Shown: positions 37,653 through 46,178 of the stretch, in pieces
Position numbering within the stretch: the first letter of the stretch is position 1
Layout: each line of letters opens with the position of its first letter
Source: Pseudonocardia kujensis
Lineage (GTDB): Bacteria; Actinomycetota; Actinomycetes; Mycobacteriales; Pseudonocardiaceae
Reading direction: 5' to 3'
DNA: 64,000 bases
Assembly: GCF_021283305.1 (NCBI RefSeq)
Contig: NZ_JAJSOK010000007.1
Coordinates: forward strand, 110,166-174,165
Notes under the pieces: generated by a model
Told to the model about the DNA's origin: nothing
Seen by the model: the letters and a program-made list of their open reading frames with translations, nothing else
Databases searched by the model: none
Position numbers and translations under genes: made by a program

Positions 37653-37937
37653 ATGACGATCCTCGCCGCCGCGCCGCGGACCCTGGACGACCTGTTCGCC
37701 GACTCGCTGCGCGACGCCGAGCGCATGGCCCCCGGCCTGCTCCTGCTCGCGTTCGACGGCTCGGACGAGGTCGAGGCCGACGCCCGCCGCCTCCTCGGCG
37801 CCGACCCCGGCTGCGCGTTCGTGCGGTTCGCCGTGCACCGCGAGGACGGCGAGGTCGTGGTGGAGGTGCGGGCGCCGGAGTCCCGCCCGGACATCCTCGA
37901 GGCGCTCGTGGTGCGGGCCATGTCCGCGGGACGCTGA
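37653..37937 (+). CDS. Hypothetical protein, 94 residues
   Basis: I do not recognise the family. The sequence has alternating strands and helices: TLDDLFADSLRDAERMAPGLLLLAFDGSDEVEADARRLLG (in parts, residues 10-50), CAFVRFAVHREDGEVVVEVRAPES near 55-78 and DILEALVVRAMSAGR at the end. It is acidic and soluble, with good codon-position GC bias. The ATG at 37653 lacks a clear ribosome binding site; an ATG at 37620 is an alternative. It sits between the MarR-GNAT gene and the hydrolase gene. Confidence 0.55.
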   Translation: MTILAAAPRTLDDLFADSLRDAERMAPGLLLLAFDGSDEVEADARRLLGADPGCAFVRFAVHREDGEVVVEVRAPESRPDILEALVVRAMSAGR

Positions 37938-37962
37938 GCCGGAGATCCGCCAGACTGGGCAC

Positions 37963-38787
37963 ATGACCGGCACCCTCGGCGAGGTGTCCACCCGCACCGT
38001 CGGAGGGCGCACGCTCCGCGTCGCGATCCGTCGCGGCGACGGCTCTCGCACCCCGTTGCTGCTGCTCAACGGCATCGGCGCCCGCCTGGAGATGCTCGAG
38101 CCGTTCGTCGAGGCGCTGCCGCCGGAGCTCGAGGTCGTCCGCTTCGACGTCCCCGGTGTGGGCGGGTCCCCGCGGCCCCGGGTCCCGTACCACATGGCGA
38201 CGTTCGCGTTGACCGTCGGGAAGCTGGTGCGCGCGCTGGGCTACGGGAAGGTCGACGTCCTCGGCTACTCCTGGGGCGGCGGGCTCGCCCAGCAGGTCGC
38301 GCTCAGCCGGCGGGACCAGGTACGGCGGCTGGTGCTGGTGGCGACCGGGACCGGCTCGCTGATGGTGCCGGCCCGACCCGCGGTGCTGAGCAAGATGCTC
38401 ACCCCGCGGCGCTACCGCGACCCCGGCTACGCCGCGCAGGTGGCCGGCGAGATCTACGGCGGCACGATGCGCACGCACCCGGAGCGTGCCGCCCGCATCC
38501 TGCAGGCCTCGGGTGACGGCGCCGGCGGGGACTACGAGCGCGGCTACCTCTACCAGCTCCTCGCCGGCGCCGGCTGGACCACGCTGCCCGTGCTGCGGCT
38601 GATCGCCGCGCGCACCCTGGTCGTCTCCGGCGACGACGACCCGATCATCCCGTTGGTGAACGCGCGGCTGCTGCACCGCGGCATCCCGGCCTCCCAGCTG
38701 CACGTCCACCACGGCGGGCACCTGGCCCTGCTCACCGAGCCCCGCGAGCTCGCCCCCGTGATCGACCGGTTCCTGGCCGCCCCCTGA
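37963..38787 (+). CDS. Alpha/beta hydrolase, PHA depolymerase-like
   Basis: 274 residues with the alpha/beta hydrolase fold. The oxyanion region is LLLLNGIGARLEML near 27, the nucleophile elbow GYSWGGGLAQQ has Ser103, the acid is in LVVSGDDDPIIPL near 222 and the catalytic His is in HVHHGGHLALLTEP near 247. The N-terminal GGRTLRVAIRRG and the NGIGA loop are typical of intracellular medium-chain-length poly(3-hydroxyalkanoate) depolymerases (PhaZ). No PHA synthase gene is nearby, so the assignment to PHA is by resemblance only. Confidence 0.78.
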   Translation: MTGTLGEVSTRTVGGRTLRVAIRRGDGSRTPLLLLNGIGARLEMLEPFVEALPPELEVVRFDVPGVGGSPRPRVPYHMATFALTVGKLVRALGYGKVDVLGYSWGGGLAQQVALSRRDQVRRLVLVATGTGSLMVPARPAVLSKMLTPRRYRDPGYAAQVAGEIYGGTMRTHPERAARILQASGDGAGGDYERGYLYQLLAGAGWTTLPVLRLIAARTLVVSGDDDPIIPLVNARLLHRGIPASQLHVHHGGHLALLTEPRELAPVIDRFLAAP

Positions 38788-39330
38788 TCACGCGGGGTCC
38801 CGCGGCCGCCCGATCGCCGGGGTGACCGCCACGTAGGCCACCGCGGCGGCGCACCCGGCCACGACCAGCGCCGCACCGGCGCCCGGCTCGCCGAGCGCGA
38901 GGGCACGCAGGGCCACGCCCGCCGCGAGCGCGAGACCGACCAGCACGCCGCCGGCCAGCACCGCACCCGCCGCCCCGGGCCGGCGGCGGACCACCGCGAC
39001 CGCCACGACCAGCACCGCGGCGACGACCGCGCCGCCGAGCGCGAAGTCCGGGCCCACCACCGGGACCCGCCAGCCGAACAACGCGGCGACGTAGGCGGCC
39101 CAGGTGAGGGTCGCCCGGACCGCGGCGCCCCGCACGGGACCGGGCTGCGCGACGACCGACAGCGCGAGCACCCCGGCCGCGACCGCGACCAGGAGCACGG
39201 CGACCGCGGTCGCGGTCCAGGTCAGCGTCGCGAACCCGAGGTAGGCGGCGGCCACGCCCATCCCGGTGCACACCGCCCCCGCCCAGCCCAGCGGGCCCGG
39301 TCGGTGGGGCCGGCGCGCGGTGTCGCTCAC
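38788..39330 (-). CDS. Hypothetical integral membrane protein
   Basis: 180 residues, almost wholly hydrophobic, with five or six predicted TM helices: AGAVCTGMGVAAAYLGFATL near 16, TAVAVLLVAVAAGVLAL near 41, WAAYVAALFGWRVP near 76, GAVVAAVLVVAVAVV near 99, AVLAGGVLVGLALAAGVAL near 120 and GAALVVAGCAAAVAYVAV near 150. No family is recognised. Its stop abuts the stop of the convergent hydrolase gene. The GTG at 39330 has no obvious ribosome binding site. Confidence 0.6.
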   Translation of the reverse strand: MSDTARRPHRPGPLGWAGAVCTGMGVAAAYLGFATLTWTATAVAVLLVAVAAGVLALSVVAQPGPVRGAAVRATLTWAAYVAALFGWRVPVVGPDFALGGAVVAAVLVVAVAVVRRRPGAAGAVLAGGVLVGLALAAGVALRALALGEPGAGAALVVAGCAAAVAYVAVTPAIGRPRDPA

Positions 39331-39419
39331 GCTGCCCGTGTCGCCGGGGCCGGGCCGACCGTTACCACGGGCGACCGCTCGACGGTGGCGGCTCCGGGCG
39401 CGGGAGGCATGATCGGGGC

Positions 39420-40301
39420 ATGACGTACGAGACCCTCGACTACACGGTGCGCGACGGCATCCTCACCCTCACGCTGAACCGGCCGGACGAGCTCAACTCC
39501 TTCACCGTCACCATGGCGGAGGAGCTGATCGCCGCCTACGACCGGGCGAGCGCCGACGACGAGGTGGGCGCGATCGTCGTGACGGGAGCCGGTCGGGCGT
39601 TCTGCGCGGGCATGGACCTCTCGTCGGAGGGCAACGTGTTCGGCCTCGACGAGGCGCAGCGGCCGACGCTGCGCGACCTGCAGGAGCGTTTCGAGGACCC
39701 GGAGATCGTGCAGGGCGTCCGCGACACCGGCGGGCGGGTCTCGCTCGCCGTCTACCGCTGCACCAAGCCCGTGATCGCGGCGATCAACGGCGCCGCGGTG
39801 GGCATCGGCGCGACGATGACCCTGCCGATGGACGTCCGGGTGGCCTCCGACGACGCGCGGATCGGCTTCGTGTTCGGCCGGCTCGGGATCGTGCCGGAGG
39901 CGGCCTCCACCTGGTTCCTGCCCCGGATCGTCGGGATCAGCCGAGCACTCGAGTGGGTCTACTCGGCCGACATCCTCAGCGCGCAGGAGGCCCTCGACGG
40001 GGGCCTGCTCCGCTCCGTCGTCCCCGCCGACCAGCTGCTGGACACTGCGTACGCGCTGGCCCGGAAGTTCGTCGACGGGCACTCGCCGGTCGCCACCGCG
40101 CTGATGCGGCAGATGATGTACCGCAACAGCGCGGCGCCGCATCCGGTCGAGGCGCACCGCGTCGACTCGCTCGCGATGTTCTACACGTCGATCGCCGACG
40201 GGAAGGAGGGCGTGCGCGCCTTCCTGGAGAAGCGGCCGGCGGAGTTCACCGGCCGGGCCAGCGCGCTGCCGCCCTTCGCCCCGTGGCAGGCCGACGAGTA
40301 G
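39420..40301 (+). CDS. Enoyl-CoA hydratase/isomerase (crotonase) family protein
   Basis: 293 residues. The crotonase oxyanion-hole segments are GAGRAFCAGMDLSSEGN near 58 and INGAAVGIGATMTLPMDVRVAS near 122; GFVFGRLGIVPEAASTWFLPRIVG near 152 carries the usual catalytic Glu position. The N-terminal LDYTVRDGILTLTLNRPDELNSF is standard. It probably hydrates or isomerises a 2-enoyl-CoA in fatty or aromatic acid breakdown; the substrate is unknown. CATGAT six bases before the ATG resembles a leaderless -10. It starts 89 bp from the divergent membrane-protein gene. Confidence 0.88.
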   Translation: MTYETLDYTVRDGILTLTLNRPDELNSFTVTMAEELIAAYDRASADDEVGAIVVTGAGRAFCAGMDLSSEGNVFGLDEAQRPTLRDLQERFEDPEIVQGVRDTGGRVSLAVYRCTKPVIAAINGAAVGIGATMTLPMDVRVASDDARIGFVFGRLGIVPEAASTWFLPRIVGISRALEWVYSADILSAQEALDGGLLRSVVPADQLLDTAYALARKFVDGHSPVATALMRQMMYRNSAAPHPVEAHRVDSLAMFYTSIADGKEGVRAFLEKRPAEFTGRASALPPFAPWQADE

Positions 40302-40338
40302 GCCCCGGCCGGGCCCCGGGGGCTCGGCCGGGACCCGT

Positions 40339-40485
40339 TCAGTACGCGATGAAGAGGATCTCGTCGCGCGAGTACTCGTGGCCCGGGTGCTTCTCCTTGA
40401 GGTGCGCCTGGGTCTTGGCCACCAGGTCGTCCTCGTCCGTGCCCTCGATGTGCTCGCCGCACGGGCAGTTCAGGCGCGTCTTCAT
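40339..40485 (-). CDS. DUF1059-type small protein
   Basis: 48 residues. The gene has an excellent ribosome binding site (GAGAGGAG) about 6 nt before the ATG at 40485. The product begins MKTRLNCPCGEHIEGTDEDD and continues LVAKTQAHLKEKHPGHEYSR, ending in DEILFIAY. The CPC motif (Cys7, Cys9), DEDDLV, AQ-type helix and HLKEKHP match the DUF1059 family of small proteins of unknown function. Conserved Cys and His residues could bind a metal. It lies between the crotonase and SDR genes. Confidence 0.8.
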   Translation of the reverse strand: MKTRLNCPCGEHIEGTDEDDLVAKTQAHLKEKHPGHEYSRDEILFIAY

Positions 40486-40543
40486 GCCGTTCTCCTCTCG
40501 CAAGGTATGCACCGACCCTAATGCGGGCGCGCGCGGCGCGTGA

Positions 40544-41281
40544 TCAGCCCCGCCCGATGAACGGCATGGTCGTGGCCGTGATGGTGAGGAACTGGACGTT
40601 CGCGTCGAGCGGGAGGTTCGCCATGTAGCGGACGGCGTCGGCGACGTGGCGGGCGTCGAAGGTGGGCTCCGGCCGCACCGACCCGTCCGCCTGGCGGGCG
40701 CCGGTGGCGATGCCGGCGGTCATGTCGGTGGCCGCGTTGCCGATGTCGATCTGCCCGCACGCGATGCCGAACGGGCGGCCGTCGAGCGAGATCGACCGGG
40801 TCAGGCCGGTGATCGCGTGCTTCGTGGCGGTGTAGGCGGCGCTGCCGGGGCGCGGCACGTGCGCCGAGATGGAGCCGTTGTTGACGATCCGGCCGCCCTG
40901 CGGGTCCTGCTCGCGCATCACCGCGAACGCCGCCCGGGCGCAGAGGAACGAGCCGGTGAGGTTGGTGTCGACGGCCGCGCGCCAGTCCGCGACCTCGATC
41001 TCGTCGGGGGTGCCGGTCGGGCCGAAGGTGCCGGCGTTGTTGACCAGCAGGTCCACCCGGCCCCACGCCCCGACGGCCGCCCGGAACAGGGCCGCCACCG
41101 ACTCCTCGTCGGCGACGTCGGTGGGCACGGTGAGCGCGTCGGCGAAGCCCTCGGCCGTGCCGGCGAGCGGCTCGGGTCGGCGCCCCGCCAGGGCGACCGC
41201 CCAGCCGTCCTCCAGCAGGGCACGGCCGATGACCCGCCCCAGTCCCGAACCCGCTCCGGTCACCACCGCGGTGCGCTGCAT
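40544..41281 (-). CDS. Short-chain dehydrogenase/reductase (SDR)
   Basis: 245 residues, classical SDR. The cofactor motif is [14 protein letters not shown] near residue 6 (TGxxxGxG); [12 protein letters not shown] near 75 carries NNAG. The catalytic Ser is in [12 protein letters not shown] near 132, and Tyr and Lys in the YTATK segment near 148. GRR at the end of the second strand suggests a preference for NADP(H). The substrate is unknown. It lies 44 bp downstream of the Ni/Co transporter gene on the same strand and could be co-transcribed, although a small hairpin sits in the gap. Confidence 0.88.
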   Translation of the reverse strand: MQRTAVVTGAGSGLGRVIGRALLEDGWAVALAGRRPEPLAGTAEGFADALTVPTDVADEESVAALFRAAVGAWGRVDLLVNNAGTFGPTGTPDEIEVADWRAAVDTNLTGSFLCARAAFAVMREQDPQGGRIVNNGSISAHVPRPGSAAYTATKHAITGLTRSISLDGRPFGIACGQIDIGNAATDMTAGIATGARQADGSVRPEPTFDARHVADAVRYMANLPLDANVQFLTITATTMPFIGRG

Positions 41282-41325
41282 GCGGAGGTTTCTACCGGAA
41301 CCGGCGGGGGAGATCCGGCCGCCGG

Positions 41326-42438
41326 TCAGTTCGAGGTGGCCCAGCGCTGCTCGATCCGGCCGTACCGCCACACCGCCAGCGCCCCCAGCCAGGTGACCAC
41401 GAAGAGGACGACGACGAGGTAGCCCACCACCTCGAGGTCGACCGACGCCAGCGCGGCCAGCGGCCCCGTGGTGACGTCGAGCTTCGCGGCCAGCAGCTGC
41501 ACCAGCTCGATCAGCCCGATCACGAGCGCCACGACCACCGACAGGGCGGTGACGGTGAGGTTGTAGAAGACCTTGCGCACCGGGGTGACGAAGGCCCACT
41601 GGTAGGCGGCGGACATGAACACGCCGTCGGCGGTATCGAACAGGCTCATCCCGGCGGCGAACAGCACCGGGATGACCAGGATCGCGTACCAGGGTAGCTG
41701 CGCCGCGGCGGCGCCGCCGGCGAGGACGAGCAGGGTGACCTCGGTGGCGGTGTCGAACCCGATGCCGAACACGAACCCGACCACGTACATGTGCCAGGGC
41801 CGGCTCACCGCCCGCAGCGTCCGGCCCAGGATCCGGGCCATCAGGCCGCGGGAGGCGAGGTGGCGCTCGAGCGCCTCGTCGTCGAGCGGCTCGGTGCGCA
41901 TCCGCGCGAACACCCGCCCGATGCCGATCATCGCCTGCAGGTTGAGCAGGCCGATCAGGACGAGGAACCCGCCGCCGACCAGGGTGCCGACCAGGGCGAG
42001 CGTCTCCTTGACCGACGACGAGTCGTCGCCCAGCTCGCCGACCAGCGTGCGCACGCCGAAGGCGAGCAGGAGGGCCATGACGAACACGACGGAGGAGTGG
42101 CCCAGGGAGAACCAGAAGCCGACCCCGCGCGCCCGCCTGCCCTCGGTGACCAGCTTGCGCGTGGTGTTGTCGATCGCGGCGATGTGGTCGGCGTCGAAGG
42201 CGTGTCGCATGCCGAGCAGGTAGGCCGTGAGCCCGACGCCGAGCCCGAACGTCCCGCCCGAGGCCAGCGCGAGGTGCTGGGGCGCGATGACCGCGGCCAG
42301 CAGCGTCCATCCGCCGAGCGTGAGCAGCAGGATGACCGCGGCCATCCCCGCGAGGTGTCGGCGGTCCGTACGGTCGAAGCGGGTGCGCGCCGACGGAGGG
42401 GCCTGGGGAGCGGTCACGACCGTGATGCTCGCATGCAC
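41326..42438 (-). CDS. Nickel/cobalt transporter, HoxN/NixA (NiCoT) family
   Basis: Secondary importer of Ni2+ and/or Co2+. 370 residues with about eight TM helices. The NiCoT signature [13 protein letters not shown] lies at 79-91, followed by [16 protein letters not shown] near 107 and the second signature [14 protein letters not shown] near 222. [21 protein letters not shown] near 258 is the third. The cobalamin genes in this window make cobalt a likely substrate, but metal preference cannot be read from sequence by eye. No B12 riboswitch or NikR-type site was recognised upstream. The GTG start at 42438 has only weak upstream support. Confidence 0.9.
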   Translation of the reverse strand: MHASITVVTAPQAPPSARTRFDRTDRRHLAGMAAVILLLTLGGWTLLAAVIAPQHLALASGGTFGLGVGLTAYLLGMRHAFDADHIAAIDNTTRKLVTEGRRARGVGFWFSLGHSSVVFVMALLLAFGVRTLVGELGDDSSSVKETLALVGTLVGGGFLVLIGLLNLQAMIGIGRVFARMRTEPLDDEALERHLASRGLMARILGRTLRAVSRPWHMYVVGFVFGIGFDTATEVTLLVLAGGAAAAQLPWYAILVIPVLFAAGMSLFDTADGVFMSAAYQWAFVTPVRKVFYNLTVTALSVVVALVIGLIELVQLLAAKLDVTTGPLAALASVDLEVVGYLVVVLFVVTWLGALAVWRYGRIEQRWATSN

Positions 42439-42529
42439 AGTTCTTCAGATGAAAGACCTTGTGCGCCTTCGTTGCGGCCGACCTCGCGTGATGGATCCAC
42501 AACGCACGAATTGTCCGCCTGGATGAGCG

Positions 42530-43675
42530 TTACGGGTCCACGGTGCGGTCCGGGCGGGCCAGGTGGAGGGCGGCCGCGGCGACGAGGGCGACGAAGCCGG
42601 CCAGGTAGACGTCGGGCTGCAGGGAGATCGCGCCCGTCGCGGGGATCGGGCCGACCGCGGGCCCGGGCAGCTTCGTGATCGCGGCGGCGGTCAGCAGCAG
42701 CAACGCCGCGAGGCCGACCCGGGCGTGCCGGACGGTGAGCAGGACGAGCAGCGGGACGCACCAGACGTAGTGGTGCGACCAGGCGAACGGGGCGACCGCG
42801 GCGGAGGCGAGCCCGACGACGGTGAGCGCGAGCAGGTCGTCCCCGCGCCGGTGCGCCCGGACCGAGACGACCAGCGCGGCGGCGGTCAGCAGCCCGGCGA
42901 GGACGAGGTAGACCGGCACGTTCTCGCCGAGGGTCCGGGCGACCAGGCCGTCGACGGAGTGGTTGCTCGTCGCCGCCACGTCCGAGATCCGGTTCGCGGC
43001 CGCGAAGGTCCCGCGCAGCCAGTACTGCACCGACTCGGCGGGCGCGACGGCGAACCCGAGGCCGGTCGCCGTCACGAACGTCCCGACGGCCACGCCCGCC
43101 TCGCGCCGGCGCCCGACGAGCAGCAGGTGGACCACGAAGAGGAGCGGCGTGAGCTTCAGGGCCGCGGCCAGTCCCAGCCCCGCCCCGCGCCACCGGGAAG
43201 GCCGGCCGGTGAGGTCGAGCAGCACCAGCGCGAGCAGCACGACGTTGATCTGGCCCAGGTAGAAGGTCGTCCGCACCGGGTCGAGCCACAGCGCGGCCGC
43301 GACCAGGAGGGCGACCGTCCCGGCCGGCAGCACCGCGCCGGCGAGTGCCCCGGTCCGCCGCACCACCAGCACGAGCAGCAGCACGCCGAGCGCGGTCCAG
43401 AGGATCTTGAGCAGCGGCAGGGGCAGCAGTGCCAGCGGGACGAAGAGCACCGCGGCCACGGGCGGGTACACGAACGGCAGGTCGAGGAGGACCCCGCCGG
43501 CGTACAACGGCTGGTGGTGCAGCAGGTGCTCGCCGCCGGCCCGGTACACCTGCAGGTCGATCATCAGCGCGTGCGCGCCGGGCCAGACCGCGAGCACCGC
43601 GACCTGCAGGGCGATCAGCACTCCTGCGCCGATCCAGCAGGCGCGGGCACGGACCCGGGCGCGGGTGAGCGTCAC
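42530..43675 (-). CDS. GT87-family glycosyltransferase (polyprenyl-phosphate-mannose dependent type)
   Basis: Multi-pass membrane glycosyltransferase of 381 residues. It fits GT87/DUF2029, which includes mycobacterial alpha-mannosyltransferases using polyprenol-phosphate mannose to extend lipoglycans. Signatures include LMIDLQVYRAGGEHLLHHQPLY near 37 (the conserved DLxVYRxG), FVYPPVAAVLFVPLALLP near 67, FYLGQINVVLLALVLLDL near 137, GLAAALKLTPLLFVVHL near 166 and SWSHHYVW-like FAWSHHYVWCVP near 301. About ten TM helices. The GTG at 43675 follows a TACGGT -10 by six bases, which supports this start. Confidence 0.85.
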   Translation of the reverse strand: MTLTRARVRARACWIGAGVLIALQVAVLAVWPGAHALMIDLQVYRAGGEHLLHHQPLYAGGVLLDLPFVYPPVAAVLFVPLALLPLPLLKILWTALGVLLLVLVVRRTGALAGAVLPAGTVALLVAAALWLDPVRTTFYLGQINVVLLALVLLDLTGRPSRWRGAGLGLAAALKLTPLLFVVHLLLVGRRREAGVAVGTFVTATGLGFAVAPAESVQYWLRGTFAAANRISDVAATSNHSVDGLVARTLGENVPVYLVLAGLLTAAALVVSVRAHRRGDDLLALTVVGLASAAVAPFAWSHHYVWCVPLLVLLTVRHARVGLAALLLLTAAAITKLPGPAVGPIPATGAISLQPDVYLAGFVALVAAAALHLARPDRTVDP

Positions 43676-43681
43676 CGGGTG

Positions 43682-43687
43682 ACCGTA
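43682..43687 (-). promoter_or_regulatory. -10 element of the GT87 gene, leaderless type
   Basis: On the minus strand TACGGT, CACCCG and then the GTG at 43675. Confidence 0.45.
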
Positions 43688-43768
43688 GGACGGGAGCCCG
43701 TCGCGCCCACGAGGCGGTCCGGTGCGGTCGTGTGTGACGGAGGCCACATCGTCTGCCATGCTGGCGCC

Positions 43769-44131
43769 ATGCGTTCCGCGTTCGCCCACACCGCCGAGAT
43801 CGAGCTCGCCGAGGACGGCGACCGGGCCGCCCCGGGCGCGGCGATCACCGCCGCGCTCTGCGGGAGCTGGGAGCACGAGCCGCCCTGTCCGATCGCCGCG
43901 CACCACACGGCGTCGTCGCGCGCGGGCAGCCGGGTACGGCTCCGGGTGATCTTCGCCTGCGACGTGGATCTGGAGGACGAGGTCCGCAGCCGGATCGACG
44001 CCGCGCTCTCCCGCGGCCTGCTCACCGGGCCCGACGGACGGGTGTCGCACTGGTCGCTGCGCGACGCCCTGCCCGGCAGCGTCCAGGAGTGCGAGCGCGC
44101 CGCGGCCGAACGCCTGCTCGCCGACGCCTGA
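43769..44131 (+). CDS. Conserved hypothetical protein, 120 residues
   Basis: The function is unknown. It begins MRSAFAHTAEIELAEDGD, has a Cys/His cluster ALCGSWEHEPPCPIAAHHT near 29-47, then VRLRVIFACDVDLEDEVRSRID near 56 and ends in a helix QECERAAAERLLADA. I have an impression of similar short actinobacterial proteins but no family name. Cys31, His35, Cys39, His44 and His45 could bind metal. CATGCT six bases before the ATG resembles a leaderless -10. A hairpin follows the gene. Confidence 0.6.
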   Translation: MRSAFAHTAEIELAEDGDRAAPGAAITAALCGSWEHEPPCPIAAHHTASSRAGSRVRLRVIFACDVDLEDEVRSRIDAALSRGLLTGPDGRVSHWSLRDALPGSVQECERAAAERLLADA

Positions 44132-44159
44132 AGCACCGCCCGGGACACAGCCTGAAGCA

Positions 44160-44178
44160 CCGCCCCGCGGCGGGGCGG
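44160..44178 (+). terminator. Short GC hairpin after the hypothetical gene
   Basis: CCGCCCCG and CGGGGCGG form an 8-bp stem with a 3-nt loop, ending 3 bp before the -10 box of the next gene. The preceding 45 bp contain a direct repeat of CCTGAAGCACCGCCC that includes the stop codon. Confidence 0.5.
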
Positions 44179-44181
44179 CCG

Positions 44182-44187
44182 TAGGAT
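44182..44187 (+). promoter_or_regulatory. -10 element of the MarR gene, leaderless type
   Basis: TAGGAT, CCGGCC and then the GTG at 44194. Confidence 0.45.
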
Positions 44188-44193
44188 CCGGCC

Positions 44194-44727
44194 GTGTCCG
44201 TCGATCCTCCACCCGAGAGCGACTTCCTGTCCCTCGCCGGTATCGCCCTCGACGAGACCCAGCGCCGGCTCCCGGAGACCGACCGCTCGGCGATGGCCAT
44301 GGTCCTGCTGCTCACCCGGGTCGCGAGCGGTCTGGTCTACGACCTGGAGTCCACGGTGCACCGCCCGGCCGGCTGGAGCTGGTCGGCCTGGCGGCTGCTC
44401 TTCACGATCTGGGTGGCCGGGCCGCAGGAGTCACGGCGGGCCGCCGAGCTGTCCGGGATGAGCCGGGCCGCCGTCTCCGCGCTGACCAACACGCTGAGCG
44501 CCGCCGGCCTGCTCGACCGCACGCCGGGCTCGGCCGACGGCCGGTCCGTGGTCCTGGCGTTGACGGACGAGGGCACCGCGGCGATCGAGAAGACCTTCCT
44601 GCGGCACAACGCTCGCGAGGCCGAATGGGCCCGGCTGCTCGACCCCGAGGACCTCGCCGCCCTCAACCGGCTGCTCGCCAAGCTGGCGGGGGCCGCGCAG
44701 GCGGCGGACTGGGTCAACCGCCGCTGA
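44194..44727 (+). CDS. MarR family transcriptional regulator
   Basis: 177 residues with a winged helix: WSAWRLLFTIWVAGPQESRRAAELSGMSRAAVSALTNTLSAAGLLDRTPG (in parts, about 65-112), then the wing ADGRSVVLALTDEGTAAIEKTF. The flanking helices form the dimer interface. It lies 110 bp upstream of an MHS-type transporter and an MBL-fold gene in the same direction, so it may regulate them, possibly in response to an aromatic or carboxylic acid. No palindrome was obvious in the gap. Confidence 0.85.
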   Translation: MSVDPPPESDFLSLAGIALDETQRRLPETDRSAMAMVLLLTRVASGLVYDLESTVHRPAGWSWSAWRLLFTIWVAGPQESRRAAELSGMSRAAVSALTNTLSAAGLLDRTPGSADGRSVVLALTDEGTAAIEKTFLRHNAREAEWARLLDPEDLAALNRLLAKLAGAAQAADWVNRR

Positions 44728-44836
44728 TCCCGGATCGACCGGCGCCGCCCCCTGGCCGTCCGGCGTGGGAGCGGTTACCGTTCCGCACGGTCAAGGCTTT
44801 GATTGTTTCCCGGTGCCGGGAACGAGGGGATTTCCG

Positions 44837-46165
44837 ATGACGCAGACCCCGGGAGCGGCCGCCTCGGCTGTCCACCCGCCGACGAGCCAGCTCCGCCGCG
44901 TGATCGGCGCGAGCCTCGCCGGCACGACCATCGAGTGGTACGACTTCTTCGTCTACGCCTCGGCTGCCGGCCTGGTGTTCGGCAAGCAGTTCTTCCCGGG
45001 CCTCGACGGCACCGCGGCCCTGCTGGCCTCCTTCGCGACGATCGGCGTGAGCTTCATCGCCCGCCCGATCGGCGGTGTGGTGTCCGGGCACCTCGGCGAC
45101 CGCTTCGGGCGCAAGCCGGTGCTGGTCGGCACGCTGCTGCTGATGGGCCTGGCGACGGTCGGCGTCGGCCTGTTGCCCTCGTACGCGTCGATCGGCGTCG
45201 CGGCGCCGATCCTGCTGGTCGTCCTGCGGATGCTGCAGGGACTGTCGGCCGGCGGGGAGTGGGGCGGCGCGGCGATGATGTCGGTCGAGCACGCGCCACC
45301 CGGCCGGCGCGGCTACTACGGCGCCTACCCGCAGATCGGTGTGCCGATCGGGCTGCTGCTGGCCAACCTGGTCTTCTTCGCGGTGTCGGCCACGACCACG
45401 CCCGAGCAGTTCCAGGCCTGGGGCTGGCGGATCCCCTTCCTGCTGTCGATCGTGCTGATCGTCGTCGGGTTCTGGGTGCGGTCCCGGGTCGCGGAGAGCC
45501 CGGTGTTCGAGGACCTGCGGGAGCGCCGCGAGCGCCGCTCCGCCCCGCTGGCCGAGGTGTTGCGGAAGGACCGGCGCGAGCTGCTCGTGGCGATCGGGCT
45601 GTTCGTCGCGAACAACATGATCGGCTACATCCTGATCGCCTTCATCACGTCGTACGGCACCCGCACGCTCGGCCTCTCCAGCACGACGATGCTGGTGGTC
45701 GGGATGGTCGGGGCGGTGGCGTGGGGCGTGTTCACGCTCATGGCAGGCCGCTGGTCGGACACGTGGGGGCGGCGGCGCACCTACCTGATCGGGATCGTCG
45801 CGCTGGCCGCGTGGTGCTTCCCGTTCTTCCTGCTCTTCGACACCCGCTCGATCGGCCTGCTGATCGTCGCCGTCGTGGTGCTGGCGTTCGGTCTCGGGCT
45901 CACCTACGGGCAGCAGGCCGCGACCTACGCGGAGATGTTCCCGGCGCCGGTCCGCTACTCCGGCGTCTCGTTCGCCTACGCCTTCGGTGCGATCCTGGGG
46001 GGCGGCTTCGCACCGCTGCTGGCGACCTGGCTCATCGCCGTCACGGGGACCTCGCTGTCGGCCTCCGCCTACATGTTCGCGATGTGCCTGGTCACCCTCT
46101 CCGCGGTGCTGGCGCTGCGCGAGGGCACGCCCGCGGAGCGCGAGGCCTTCGTGACCGCGAGCTGA
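44837..46165 (+). CDS. MFS transporter, metabolite:H+ symporter (MHS) family
   Basis: 442 residues, 12 TM helices. MHS-family signatures are GASLAGTTIEWYDFFVYASAA near 24, the MFS loop GHLGDRFGRKPVLVG near 80, GLSAGGEWGGAAMMSVEHAPPGRRG near 136 and GRWSDTWGRRRTYLIG near 300. Relatives import shikimate, proline/betaine, citrate or ketoglutarate; the substrate here is unknown. GAGGGG about 9 nt before the ATG serves as the ribosome binding site. The MBL-fold gene follows by 13 bp and is probably co-transcribed, which suggests that it acts on the imported compound. Confidence 0.88.
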   Translation: MTQTPGAAASAVHPPTSQLRRVIGASLAGTTIEWYDFFVYASAAGLVFGKQFFPGLDGTAALLASFATIGVSFIARPIGGVVSGHLGDRFGRKPVLVGTLLLMGLATVGVGLLPSYASIGVAAPILLVVLRMLQGLSAGGEWGGAAMMSVEHAPPGRRGYYGAYPQIGVPIGLLLANLVFFAVSATTTPEQFQAWGWRIPFLLSIVLIVVGFWVRSRVAESPVFEDLRERRERRSAPLAEVLRKDRRELLVAIGLFVANNMIGYILIAFITSYGTRTLGLSSTTMLVVGMVGAVAWGVFTLMAGRWSDTWGRRRTYLIGIVALAAWCFPFFLLFDTRSIGLLIVAVVVLAFGLGLTYGQQAATYAEMFPAPVRYSGVSFAYAFGAILGGGFAPLLATWLIAVTGTSLSASAYMFAMCLVTLSAVLALREGTPAEREAFVTAS

Positions 46166-46178
46166 GCAGGAGGACACC

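Noticed and set aside
42439..42529. Metal- or B12-responsive RNA before the HoxN-type transporter
   Set aside because: The 91-bp gap has none of the B12-box, NiCo (czcD) or similar conserved segments that I can recognise.
44127..44165. Direct repeat around the stop of the 43769-44131 gene as an attachment site
   Set aside because: Only 15 bp repeated 23 bp apart with no integrase or mobile cargo; more likely local slippage.
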